Shown here in pieces: positions 14,962 to 23,883 of a stretch of DNA of 64,000 nucleotides (positions are counted from its first letter, which is position 1; the number at the start of each line of letters is the position of its first letter). Location of the stretch: contig NZ_CP117522.1 of assembly GCF_031679605.1 (NCBI RefSeq), forward strand, positions 3,286,001 through 3,350,000, written 5' to 3'. The stretch comes from Streptomyces luomodiensis (GTDB lineage Bacteria; Actinomycetota; Actinomycetes; Streptomycetales; Streptomycetaceae). The notes under the pieces are model-generated. The model saw only the letters and a program-made list of their open reading frames with translations. It ran no database searches and had not been told where the DNA came from. A program made the translations under genes and the position numbers.

Positions 14962-16269
14962 ATGCGCATACCTCGGTCAAGGTCCACCCTTCGTGCGTCC
15001 ACCCTGGCGGCGGCCGCGCTGCTGGTCGGTACGGCGCTCGCCGGCTGCGGGAGCGGCGGGCCCGGCGGGTCGGATGACGGCTCCCTCGACGTGTGGGTCT
15101 ACCAGGACGCCTCGACCAAGGTGCAGCGCGAGGTCGTCGAGCGGTTCAACAAGACCTCCGACATCAAGGTGACGCTCACCCAGGTGCCCGGTGAGGGCTA
15201 CTCGGACAAGATGCGCACCTCCATGGGCACCCCCAACGCACCGGACGTCTTCTTCAACTGGGGCGGCGGCAGCATCAGCGACTTCGTCGAGAAGGACATG
15301 CTGCTCGACCTCGACCCGGTCATGGCCAAGGACCCGGAGCTGAAGAAGGCGTTCATCCCGACGATCCTCGACGCGGGCGCGATCGACGGTAAGCACTACG
15401 GCATCCCCATGCGCGGGATGCAGCCGGTGATCCTCTTCTACAACAAGGACGTCTTCGCGGACGCCGGGGCCGAGCCGCCGAAGTCCTGGGACGATCTGCT
15501 GAAGCTCATCGACACCTTCAAGGACGCGGGCGTCACCCCGTTCGCCCTGGCCGGCACCGATGCCTGGACCGAGCAGATGTGGGTGGAGTACCTGGTGGAC
15601 CGCTACGGCGGGGCCGGGGTGTTCCAGAAGATCGTGAGCGAGGGCATGGCGGCCTGGGACGACCCGGCGGTGCTCAAGGCCGCGCAGACCGTCAAGGACC
15701 TGGTCGGCCGGGGCGCGTTCGGCAAGAACTACAAGTCGGTCAACTACACCGCCGACGGGGCCTCCACGCTCTTCGCCAAGGGCAAGGCGGCCATGCACCT
15801 GATGGGCAGCTGGGAGTACGCCAACCAGAAGTCCAACCAGCCCGCGTTCGCCAAGTCGGGCCTGGGCTGGACCACCTTCCCGGCGGTTCCCGGCGGCAGC
15901 GGCGACCCCAAGAGCGTTGTCGGCAACCCGACCAACTACTGGTCGGTCAACGCCAAGGTCAAGGGCGACAAGCAGAAGGCCGCGCTGGAGTTCGTGAAGT
16001 TCGCGGCGGAGCAGGACTACTCCAAGGACCTCATCGCCAACGGCGACGTCCCCACCACCTCCGACGCCGCCGCCCTGCTCGGCGAGCACGAGAACCCCGA
16101 CTACGCGCGGTTCCAGTACGAGCTGGTCGAGCAGGCCCCCGACTTCACGCTCTCCTGGGACCAGGCGCTGCCCGCCAAGTACACCCCGCCGCTGCACACC
16201 GCCGTCCAGAAGCTGTTCAACGGACAGCTCAGCCCGGCCGGGTTCGTCGACGCCCTGAAGGGCATGTGA
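14962..16269 (+). CDS. bxlE: Xylobiose-type ABC transporter solute-binding lipoprotein
   Basis: A 435-residue family-1 extracellular solute-binding protein. The lipoprotein signal peptide ends in the lipobox LAGC (Cys29); the mature domain starts with the usual LDVWVYQDASTKVQREVVERFNKT segment and contains the GIPMRGMQPVILFYNKDVF hinge motif. ATG 14962 gives the proper signal peptide. It captures an oligosaccharide outside the membrane and delivers it to the two permeases encoded downstream. The ATP-binding subunit is not here; in streptomycetes a shared MsiK normally energises such importers. The stop overlaps the next start by one base. Confidence 0.88.
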   Translation: MRIPRSRSTLRASTLAAAALLVGTALAGCGSGGPGGSDDGSLDVWVYQDASTKVQREVVERFNKTSDIKVTLTQVPGEGYSDKMRTSMGTPNAPDVFFNWGGGSISDFVEKDMLLDLDPVMAKDPELKKAFIPTILDAGAIDGKHYGIPMRGMQPVILFYNKDVFADAGAEPPKSWDDLLKLIDTFKDAGVTPFALAGTDAWTEQMWVEYLVDRYGGAGVFQKIVSEGMAAWDDPAVLKAAQTVKDLVGRGAFGKNYKSVNYTADGASTLFAKGKAAMHLMGSWEYANQKSNQPAFAKSGLGWTTFPAVPGGSGDPKSVVGNPTNYWSVNAKVKGDKQKAALEFVKFAAEQDYSKDLIANGDVPTTSDAAALLGEHENPDYARFQYELVEQAPDFTLSWDQALPAKYTPPLHTAVQKLFNGQLSPAGFVDALKGM

Positions 16270-17192
16270 TGGCGCACGCCGCGACACGCGCACCGCGCCG
16301 CAGCACCGGCCGGCCCGGAGTCGGCCGGCCCGGCGTCGCCTGGGCCCTTCCCGGGGCGCTGTTCTTCGTCTTCTTCGCCGTGGCGCCGATGGTCCTGGTC
16401 GGCGCCCTCGCCTTCACCGACTGGGACGGTATCGGGACCCCGAGCTGGACCGGGATGAGCAACTGGTCCCGGCTGTGGGACGACCCGGAGACCCATCAGG
16501 CCATCTGGCTCAGCCTGGTGCTGACCGTGCTGACCTGGCTGTTCCAGACCCCGCTCGCGCTGCTGCTGGGCGTGTGGGCGGCCGGGCGGCAGCGCAACCG
16601 GGCCGTGCTGTCGGCGATCTTCTTCCTGCCGCTGCTGGGCTCCTCCGTCGCGCTCGCGCTGGTCTGGAAGTCGCTGCTGGACCCCAACTTCGGCCTGATC
16701 GCCGACATCGGGCCCGCCCTGAGCTTCGCGGACGGCGATCTGCTCGGCAGCTCCAAGGGCGCCTTCGGTGCGATCCTCTTCGTCACCGCCTGGCAGTTCA
16801 TCCCCCTGCACACGCTGATCTACCAGGGCGGCGCCCGCGCCATCCCGCGCTCGCTCTACGACGCGGCGGCGATCGACGGCGCCGGCACCGTACGGCAGTT
16901 CTTCGCGATCACCCTCCCCCAGCTGCGCAACACCATCGTCACCTCCTCGGTGATCATGGTGGTGGGCGCGCTGACCTTCTTCGACACCGTGCTGATCCTC
17001 ACCAAGGGCGGTCCGGGCACGGACACCACGATCGTGCCGTACCTGATGTACAAGAACGGTTTCCAGGCGTTCGACCTCGGCTACGCCAGCGCGGTCGCCA
17101 CCATCCTCGTCGTCGTCGCCACCACCGTCTCGCTGCTGCTGGTACGGCTCACCGGCTTCGCCGCGATGCGCAGCACCCGGGAGGGCATGTGA
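16269..17192 (+). CDS. bxlF: ABC sugar transporter permease 1
   Basis: A 307-residue MalF-type permease with about six membrane segments and the EAA-like cytoplasmic loop (RSLYDAAAIDGAGTVRQFFAITLPQL), which docks the ATPase. ATG 16269 overlaps the bxlE stop (TGATG). The C-terminal signature GGPGTDTTIVPYLMYKNGFQ is typical of sugar MFG permeases. Confidence 0.9.
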   Translation: MAHAATRAPRRSTGRPGVGRPGVAWALPGALFFVFFAVAPMVLVGALAFTDWDGIGTPSWTGMSNWSRLWDDPETHQAIWLSLVLTVLTWLFQTPLALLLGVWAAGRQRNRAVLSAIFFLPLLGSSVALALVWKSLLDPNFGLIADIGPALSFADGDLLGSSKGAFGAILFVTAWQFIPLHTLIYQGGARAIPRSLYDAAAIDGAGTVRQFFAITLPQLRNTIVTSSVIMVVGALTFFDTVLILTKGGPGTDTTIVPYLMYKNGFQAFDLGYASAVATILVVVATTVSLLLVRLTGFAAMRSTREGM

Positions 17193-18106
17193 CCGACGTC
17201 CTGCACGACCTGCACGACCGCCCCCCGAACGGCGTCCGTACGCCGAACAAGACCCCGGCGGCCTCTCGCCCCCGTCTCCGCCGCCGGGGTCTGCCCCGCT
17301 GGAACTATCCGGCCGGGCTCGGCTCCCTGATCTGGCTCGGCATCGTCGGACTGCCGCTGTACGTCCTGGTGGCCGCCACCTTCCAGACCCGCGACGGCTA
17401 TATCGACGACGGTCCGCTGGCCCTGCCCGACCATCCGACGCTCGCCAACTACCGGCGGGTGCTGGAATCCGACTTCCTTTCCTACCTCCTCAACACCGCG
17501 CTGGTCACCGCCGTGTGCGCGACGATCGTGATCACGCTGTCGGTGACCGTCGGCTACACCGTCGTCCGCGCCCGCGGCCGGGTCTCCCGCCGGATCTTCC
17601 AGATCTTCCTGCTGGGGCTGGCGATCCCCTCCCAGGCGGTGGTGATCCCGGTCTACCTGGTCATCACCAAACTGCATCTGTACGACACCCTGCTCGCGGT
17701 GATCCTGCCGACGGCCGCCTTCTCGCTCCCGGTCAGCGTGCTGGTCCTGGTCGGCACGATGCGCGACATCGACGAGGAGCTGTACGAGTCGATGGCGCTG
17801 GACGGGGCGAGCCCCACCCGGGTGCTGCTCCAGCTCGTCGTGCCGCTGTCGCGGTCCGGGATCTCCACGGTCGGTGTGATGTCGGCGCTGCACGCCTGGA
17901 ACGGCTTCCTCTTCCCGCTGCTGCTCACCCAGTCCAAGAGCAACCGGCTGCTGACCCTGGGGCTGTACGACTACGTGGGCGAGTTCCGGGTGGACACCCC
18001 GGCGCTGCTCACCGCCGTGGTGCTCTCCATCGTCCCGATCTTCCTGGTCTATCTCTTCGCCCGCCGTCAGCTGATCAACGGCCTGATGGGCGTGGGCGGC
18101 AAATAG
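17189..18106 (+). CDS. bxlG: ABC sugar transporter permease 2
   Basis: A 305-residue MalG-type permease. The GTG start at 17189 overlaps the bxlF stop (GTGA). It has a basic cytoplasmic N-terminus, about six membrane helices and an EAA loop (EELYESMALDGASPTRVLLQLVVPLS), ending ARRQLINGLMGVGGK as in many carbohydrate permeases. It forms a heterodimer with the preceding permease. Confidence 0.9.
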   Translation: MTDVLHDLHDRPPNGVRTPNKTPAASRPRLRRRGLPRWNYPAGLGSLIWLGIVGLPLYVLVAATFQTRDGYIDDGPLALPDHPTLANYRRVLESDFLSYLLNTALVTAVCATIVITLSVTVGYTVVRARGRVSRRIFQIFLLGLAIPSQAVVIPVYLVITKLHLYDTLLAVILPTAAFSLPVSVLVLVGTMRDIDEELYESMALDGASPTRVLLQLVVPLSRSGISTVGVMSALHAWNGFLFPLLLTQSKSNRLLTLGLYDYVGEFRVDTPALLTAVVLSIVPIFLVYLFARRQLINGLMGVGGK

Positions 18107-18157
18107 ACCGTCCCCCACCCCGCCGCCCTCGTCCGCTCTCCCCCGACAAGGAGCTTC

Positions 18158-20557
18158 ATGCCTCAGCCCTGGCAGGACACCTCCCTCTCCGCGCAGGACC
18201 GCGCGGCGGCCCTGCTCTCCTCGATGACGCTGGAGGAGAAGCTCGCCCAGCTCTCCAGCGTATGGCCGGGTTCCGAGGCCGAGGAGGGCGAGGACGTCGC
18301 CCCGCTCCAGCACGAGGTGTCCGAGGCCGTGGACCTCGACGACCTCCTTCCCCATGGCATCGGCCAGCTGACCCGCCCCTTCGGCACCGCCCCCGTCGAA
18401 CCGGCCGAGGGCGCCGCCGCGCTGGCCCGCCTCCAGGCCCGGATCGCCGCCGGAAACCGCTTCGGCATCCCGGCCCTCGCCCATGAGGAGTGCCTGACCG
18501 GCTTCTGCTCCTGGCGCGCCACCGTCTTCCCCACCCCGCTCGCCTGGGGCGCGTCCTTCGACCCGGCGCTGGTGGGCCGGGCCGCCGAGCTGATCGGCGG
18601 TTCGCTGCGGTCGGCCGGTGTCCACCAGGGGCTGGCCCCGGTGCTGGACGTGGTGCGGGACGCGCGCTGGGGCCGTACGGAGGAGTCCATCGGCGAGGAC
18701 CCGTATCTGGTCGCGACCATCGGCACCGCGTACGTCCGGGGCCTGGAGTCCACCGGGATCGTCGCCACCCTCAAGCACTTCGCGGGCTATGCCGCCTCCC
18801 GAGGCGCCCGTAACCACGCCCCGGCCTCCATCGGCCCCCGGGAGCTCGCCGACGTCGTCCTGCCGCCCTTCGAGATGGCGGTGCGGGACGGGGGCGCGCG
18901 CTCGGTCATGCACTCCTACAACGACATCGACGGGGTGCCCTCGGCCGCCAACCCCTGGCTGCTGACCGAACTGCTCCGCGACACCTGGGGCTTCACCGGC
19001 ACCGTCGTCGCCGACTACTTCGGAATCTCCTTCCTGGAGCTGGCCCACCGGGTCGCCGACACCCGGGGCGGCGCGGCCGGACTCGCCCTGGCGGCGGGGG
19101 TGGACGTGGAGCTGCCCGCGGTGCGCTGCTTCGGCATCCCGCTGCGGGACGCGATCCGGGCCGGGGAGGTGGACGAGTCGCTGGTGGACCGGGCGACGCT
19201 GCGGGTGCTGCGGCAGAAGTGCGAGCTGGGGCTGCTGGACCCGGACTGGTCGCCGACCCCGCCGGCGCTCGCCGAGGACGCGGGCCCCGTCGACCTCGAT
19301 CCGCCGGAGATGCGGGCCGTGGCGCGGGAGCTGGCCGAGGAGTCGGTGGTGCTGCTCGCCGACGACGGCGATGTGCTGCCGCTCGCCCCGGACGCCCGGA
19401 TCGCCGTGGTCGGCCCGCTCGCCGACGACCCGACCGCCATGCTCGGCTGCTACACCTTCCCCCGCCATGTGGGGGTGGAACACCCCGAACTGCCCCTGGG
19501 CATCGAGGTGCCGACCCTGTTCGCCGCGCTGCGCGCCGAACTGCCCGGTGCGCGGATCACCCACGCCGAGGGGTGCGCCGCGCCCGGCCCGGCCGCGTCC
19601 GCCGGGGACGCGGGCGGAGCGGGGGGAGCCGGCGGAGCGGTCTCGGCCGGGGCGGCGGCGCTCACCGCCGAGAGCCGGCTGGCGCAGGCCGCCAGGACGG
19701 CGGCGGACGCGGATGTGTGCGTCGCCGTGCTGGGCGACCGCTCGGGCCTGTTCGGCCGGGGCACCTCGGGCGAGGGCTGTGACGCCGCCGATCTCGAACT
19801 CCCCGGTGAGCAGGGGGCGCTGCTGGACACCCTGGTGGCCACCGGCACCCCCGTGGTGCTGGTGCTGTTCACCGGCCGGCCGTACGCGCTCGGCCGCTGG
19901 TCGGGGCTGCTGGCCGCCGCCGTCCAGACGTTCTTCCCCGGCGAGGAGGGCGGCCCGGCGGTCGCCGGGGTGCTGAGCGGACGCGTCAACCCCTCTGGCC
20001 GGCTGCCGGTGAGCGTCCCCTACGCGCCCGGCGGCCAGCCCTGGACGTACGCACAGCCGCCGCTCGGCCTGCGCAACGACGCCAGCTCGATCGACCCGAC
20101 CCCGCTGTTCCCCTTCGGCCACGGGCTGTCCTACACCTCGTTCGCCTGGGAGCGCCCCGAGGCCGACGCCACCGATGTCCCGACCGACGGGGAGACCACG
20201 GTCCGGCTGACCGTGCGCAACACCGGCGACCGCGCCGGGACCGAGGTCGTGCAGCTCTACCTGCACGACCCGGTGGCCCGGATCGCCCGGCCGGAGTCCC
20301 GTCTGATCGGCTACGTGCGGGTGCCGCTGCGGCCGGGCGAATCCGCCGAGGTCCACTTCACCTTCCACGCCGACCTCGCCTCGTACCCGCTCGGGGCCGA
20401 CGGCACGAGGGTGGTCGAACCCGGCGCCCTGGAGCTGCGGCTGGCCTCCTCCAGCGCCGACTCCGCCGTACGGCACACCGTCCCGCTGAGGCTGACCGGC
20501 CCCGAGCGCACGGTGGACCACCGGCGGCGGCTGGTGTGCGAGGCGCGGCTGAAATAG
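18158..20557 (+). CDS. bxlA: GH3 beta-xylosidase / beta-glycosidase (BxlA-like)
   Basis: A 799-residue glycoside hydrolase family 3 enzyme without a signal peptide, so it should hydrolyse imported disaccharide in the cytoplasm. The N-terminal barrel contains GRTEESIGEDPYLV and KHFAGY; the nucleophile is probably Asp286 in GTVVADYFG. The second domain and a C-terminal fibronectin-type-III-like domain follow (VRLTVRNTGDRAGTEVVQLYL). A ribosome site (AAGGAG) precedes ATG 18158. A Gly/Ala-rich insertion (about 480-505) looks like a flexible loop. Beta-xylosidase is inferred from operon order; beta-glucosidase activity cannot be excluded. Confidence 0.87.
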   Translation: MPQPWQDTSLSAQDRAAALLSSMTLEEKLAQLSSVWPGSEAEEGEDVAPLQHEVSEAVDLDDLLPHGIGQLTRPFGTAPVEPAEGAAALARLQARIAAGNRFGIPALAHEECLTGFCSWRATVFPTPLAWGASFDPALVGRAAELIGGSLRSAGVHQGLAPVLDVVRDARWGRTEESIGEDPYLVATIGTAYVRGLESTGIVATLKHFAGYAASRGARNHAPASIGPRELADVVLPPFEMAVRDGGARSVMHSYNDIDGVPSAANPWLLTELLRDTWGFTGTVVADYFGISFLELAHRVADTRGGAAGLALAAGVDVELPAVRCFGIPLRDAIRAGEVDESLVDRATLRVLRQKCELGLLDPDWSPTPPALAEDAGPVDLDPPEMRAVARELAEESVVLLADDGDVLPLAPDARIAVVGPLADDPTAMLGCYTFPRHVGVEHPELPLGIEVPTLFAALRAELPGARITHAEGCAAPGPAASAGDAGGAGGAGGAVSAGAAALTAESRLAQAARTAADADVCVAVLGDRSGLFGRGTSGEGCDAADLELPGEQGALLDTLVATGTPVVLVLFTGRPYALGRWSGLLAAAVQTFFPGEEGGPAVAGVLSGRVNPSGRLPVSVPYAPGGQPWTYAQPPLGLRNDASSIDPTPLFPFGHGLSYTSFAWERPEADATDVPTDGETTVRLTVRNTGDRAGTEVVQLYLHDPVARIARPESRLIGYVRVPLRPGESAEVHFTFHADLASYPLGADGTRVVEPGALELRLASSSADSAVRHTVPLRLTGPERTVDHRRRLVCEARLK

Positions 20558-20590
20558 CCGAGTGGCGATCAGGGGGAACCACCGGGCGTG

Positions 20591-20627
20591 CCCCGGCCCC
20601 GGGGCGGCTCTCGCCCTGGGGCCGGGG
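20591..20627. terminator. Bidirectional hairpin between bxlA and the convergent gene
   Basis: CCCCGGCCCC (20591-20600) pairs perfectly with GGGGCCGGGG (20618-20627) across a 17-nt loop, midway between two convergent stop codons. Confidence 0.65.
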
Positions 20628-20631
20628 TCGG

Positions 20632-22626
20632 TCAGGCCGGGCCCTCGCCCTTTTCCACCAGCGCCCAGGCGTGGGCGAACAGTTCGGGCAGGGTGCGGGT
20701 GGGCAGCGGAAGGGGGTTCTCCAGCCGCCCGTTGTAGGAGCGCCGGAGCCCGATCAGCTCCGCCTTCCACGCCTCCATGGGCTGGTAGGGCTTCTTGGCG
20801 TGGACCCACTCACCCGGCAGGAAGACCTTGCGGCCCGCCCGGGGCCGGGTGTCCTCGGTGACGAGGCCGCGCTCGACCAGGACGCCGGCCGCCTTCTGGT
20901 GCTGCGGGGCCTTCCACCCGTTCCAGGTGCGGACGTTCCGGTCGGTGGGCGCGGGCAGGGCCAGCAGCTGGAGGTAGAGCGCCGCCGCGTCCTCGTCGAT
21001 GCCCAGTGTCCCGGCGACCCGCGCCACCACCTCGGGCGCGGAGGCCGCCGGGTTCGACTCGTACGCGCCGGCCGGCAGCGAGGCGCTCTCGATCCGCTCG
21101 ACGATGCGCGCGCAGGCGGGGCCGCGCAGCCACTCGACGATCGGGAGGTCCTCCCGGTGGAAGCCGGCGGTGACCGCCGACAGGGTCCGGGAGCGCTCGT
21201 CGTCGCCGTAGAACGCGGGGCGGAAGTACAGACGGGGAGGGCCCTGGTACCCCCTGCGGTCGACCGCGCCGTCCGTGACGACGGTGAGCCCGTCGTCGAT
21301 GCTCGCGACGTCCAGCCGCTCCGGGCCCGCGTACGGCCGGAACCCGAACCGGTCGTGCAGATCGGCGGCCGTACGCCCCAAGCCGGCGGCGGGGTGCCCG
21401 GCACGCAGCAGCAGCCCTGGGTGGTCCAGGCGCTCGAGCAGCAGCCGCACCAGTCCTGGCGCCCCCTCGCGGACCGGGTCACCGGCGGGAAGCGCGGCGT
21501 AGACCCAGCCCAGATTCGGCACGACGGAGTGCAGGCGCTCCGTGAACCGCACGATGTCCCACTGGGCGTCGGTGACCAGCGGGCCGTAGTCGCTGTTCTT
21601 GATCCAGGTGTCGAGCGGGGCGCTGAGCCCGGGTTCGGCGGCCGGGCCGGTGAACGCCGCGCAGAACTCGGCCGCCGACACGCGGAGCAGCCCCAGCTCG
21701 ACGACCGCGTTGAACGTGCGCTCGGGCACCACGGTCCGGGCGCCGTACCGCGCCCGCCACGCCTCGGCGAGCCGCTCGGCCACCCCCCGCATACCGCCCG
21801 GCTCCCACAGCTCGGCGGGGTCGTCGGGCAGCACGTCCGCCACCAGCTCCAGACGGCCGGCGGCGCGCAGCCGGGCCAGCTCGGACGAACCGTCCTCGGC
21901 CTCGGCCGCCTTCAGCCGCAGCGTCGCCCGCTCCTGGTCGTCCAGGAACGGGACGTACATCCGCTCCAGCATCCCGGCGAGGGCGAGGGACGCGGCGGGG
22001 CGCCCCAGCCCCGTCCGCTCCCGCAGCAGGCTCACGGCCTCCCGGTCCCACGGGACCGGGCCCCGCTCCCGCACCAGCGCCACCAGCCGCCGCAGCTGCT
22101 CCGCGCTCCCCCAGCCGCGCGGCACCTCGGCGACCTCCTCGATCTCTCCCAGGCCGGGCGGCTCCGCGTCCCCGGTCCGCAGGTCGACGAACTGACGCCG
22201 TCCCTTACCGCTCCACCCCACGCTCACGGCCGCCCCGCGCTCGTCGCGCACCGCGAGCCGTTCGGTGACCGCGATCCCGGTACGCAGCCGGGCCCCCGGA
22301 TCGGCGAACGGGCTCTCCGCCCACATCTCCAGCAGCGCCAGCAGCCGCTCCCGCCGCTCCGGACGCGTGGACGGCGCGGCGGCCCGGAGCGCGACGGCCC
22401 CGATCCGCCCGATGAACCGCACCCACGACCCTTCCCCGGCGATCCCGGGCCCGTCCTCGCCCTCGGGGCCCGGCGGATCCCAGGTCCCGGCCAGAAACCG
22501 CCCGGTCCGCTCGATGGCCCCCAGCGCCCCGGGCCGCCACATGCCCGTGCCGTCGATGAGCCCGCCCAGCGCGGGCACCACGCCACGGTCGTCCAAAGCC
22601 GCCCACGCGTCGGTCGTCTTCGTCAT
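20632..22626 (-). CDS. Large conserved protein of unknown function
   Basis: A 664-residue soluble protein that I do not recognise. ATG 22626 has a strong ribosome site (GGGGGAGG); the upstream open frame runs into a repeat element and is not coding. The sequence is largely helical, without signal peptide or membrane segments. Features visible: an Arg/Glu-rich middle, a Trp-rich central block (LDTWIKNSDYGPLVTDAQWDIVRF) and a C-terminal WNGWKAPQHQ...VHAKKPYQPMEAWKAELIGLRRS block. It stands alone between the bxl operon and an inverted repeat. Some streptomycete proteins of this type are annotated as DNA-binding, but nothing here proves that. Confidence 0.75.
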   Translation of the reverse strand: MTKTTDAWAALDDRGVVPALGGLIDGTGMWRPGALGAIERTGRFLAGTWDPPGPEGEDGPGIAGEGSWVRFIGRIGAVALRAAAPSTRPERRERLLALLEMWAESPFADPGARLRTGIAVTERLAVRDERGAAVSVGWSGKGRRQFVDLRTGDAEPPGLGEIEEVAEVPRGWGSAEQLRRLVALVRERGPVPWDREAVSLLRERTGLGRPAASLALAGMLERMYVPFLDDQERATLRLKAAEAEDGSSELARLRAAGRLELVADVLPDDPAELWEPGGMRGVAERLAEAWRARYGARTVVPERTFNAVVELGLLRVSAAEFCAAFTGPAAEPGLSAPLDTWIKNSDYGPLVTDAQWDIVRFTERLHSVVPNLGWVYAALPAGDPVREGAPGLVRLLLERLDHPGLLLRAGHPAAGLGRTAADLHDRFGFRPYAGPERLDVASIDDGLTVVTDGAVDRRGYQGPPRLYFRPAFYGDDERSRTLSAVTAGFHREDLPIVEWLRGPACARIVERIESASLPAGAYESNPAASAPEVVARVAGTLGIDEDAAALYLQLLALPAPTDRNVRTWNGWKAPQHQKAAGVLVERGLVTEDTRPRAGRKVFLPGEWVHAKKPYQPMEAWKAELIGLRRSYNGRLENPLPLPTRTLPELFAHAWALVEKGEGPA

Positions 22627-22701
22627 CGGACCTCCCCCGTCTCCCCCGTCGAATACGTCACGAGGAGATCTTCGCGCATGGGTCCGACAGCGAGCCTTGC
22701 C

Positions 22702-23108
22702 CGGCTCGGTCGGGTGCGGGTTTCGTCTCGCGCCTTCGGCGCACTTGAGCAGCGGGGCAGGGGGTGCCGGGCCAGGCGCTCGCCGCCGGGCGCCGGGCCG
22801 GTGGGGGCGGGGCCCGGTGGCGGCTTCCGTGACCGGGGGCCGAGGCCGATGCCGGACAGCGGAGGGATAGGACACCCCTCTGGAAACTGATTGACAAATT
22901 AGTTGCGTCAGATCAAGCGTTTTTTAGGGGGGTACCCGGAGGGCGGCCGGCCCGCAGTCCGGCGGGGCCCCGACCGCCGAACATGGAAGCCGCCACCGGC
23001 GCCCACCCAACGGACCCGGCGCCCGGCGGCGGCGCCGCGCCCCCCACCCCCGCCGCCGCTGCTCAATGGCGCCGAAGGCGCGAGACGGCGCCGCACCCGA
23101 CCGAGCCG
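22702..23108. repeat. MITE-like imperfect inverted repeat element
   Basis: Two arms of about 125-130 bp are inverted copies of each other: left 22702-22830, right 22985-23108. The outermost 18 nt are identical (22702-22719 against 23091-23108); identical blocks follow in the same order at 22724-22742/23069-23087, 22781-22797/23015-23031 and 22816-22828/22985-22997, separated by diverged sequence. The centre (about 22831-22984) contains an unusually AT-rich patch with TTGACA at 22891. There is no transposase. This accounts for most of the gene-free stretch 22627-23171. Confidence 0.7.
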
Positions 23109-23171
23109 AGCAACCCAGCGGGCGGGACATAGGGGCAGCGGTGACAGCAACTCGGCGGCGACAGCGGTGTC

Positions 23172-23774
23172 CTAGCCGCGTACCGCGGCGACCGCTTCGT
23201 CGAAGGCCCGTTCCATATCGACGGTGCCGCCGCTGCGGACCCAGGTCTCCGTGGCGACTTCGGAGCAGGCCAAGGCGCAGGCGGCGAGCGCGTGGGCCCG
23301 CACCTGGGTCATGAGGTCCTCCGCGGCTCCCAGTCGTCTGGCGATGTCCGGCACGAGCAGTTCGGTCCACTGCTGCCGTTTCTCCAACTGGCGCGCCCGG
23401 AGGGAGGGCGACGCGTGGAGCATGCTGGTGATCTTGAGGAAGTCCTCCGCCGAGTACGCCAGGGAATCGACGAGTTCCCGCAGGGCCGCCCGGAGCGCTT
23501 CCCACGGAGGCTCGTCGGCCGGGCGAGCTTCCAGCGCGGCCCGCAGGACCTCTCCGTGTGCGGCGTGGTCGCCGAGCACGATGTCTTCCTTCGTGCCGAA
23601 GTAGCGGAACAACGAGCGCCGCGAGATGCCGATCTCGGTGGCGATCTGCTCCATGGTGGTGGCTTCGAAACCGCGCTCGAGGAACAACCGCATCGCGGTG
23701 GTGACGATCTCGGCCTGCACTGCTCTCCGGGTGCGTTCCCGTAGCCCCGCCGGGCGGCCCTTCTGATCGTTCAT
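23172..23774 (-). CDS. TetR-family transcriptional regulator
   Basis: A 200-residue TetR repressor. The N-terminal helix-turn-helix is clear (IVTTAMRLFLERGFEATTMEQIATEIGISRRSLFRYFGTKEDIV, about 20-62), followed by a helical ligand domain. ATG 23774 (MNDQKGRP) was chosen over longer frames that have no family similarity. It is divergent from an SDR gene across about 110 bp that contains the likely shared promoter region, so it probably represses that dehydrogenase and itself. Confidence 0.88.
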   Translation of the reverse strand: MNDQKGRPAGLRERTRRAVQAEIVTTAMRLFLERGFEATTMEQIATEIGISRRSLFRYFGTKEDIVLGDHAAHGEVLRAALEARPADEPPWEALRAALRELVDSLAYSAEDFLKITSMLHASPSLRARQLEKRQQWTELLVPDIARRLGAAEDLMTQVRAHALAACALACSEVATETWVRSGGTVDMERAFDEAVAAVRG

Positions 23775-23883
23775 GGATCCGCAGCCTACTCCTTCGTACA
23801 CCCAGTACCTCATTGACACCGAGTGACAGTTTAGGCGTACAGTGCCACCACTCAATCCCTCCACCACCGCCCAGGAGCAGCCC

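Noticed and set aside
17081..20809. 1242-codon minus-strand open frame
   Set aside because: Antisense to the bxlG and bxlA genes; both plus-strand proteins have clear motifs.
22903..23175. Small plus-strand frame inside the inverted repeat
   Set aside because: Its Pro/Arg-rich sequence is simply the repeat arm read in one frame, and the other arm gives a similar peptide; no ribosome site.
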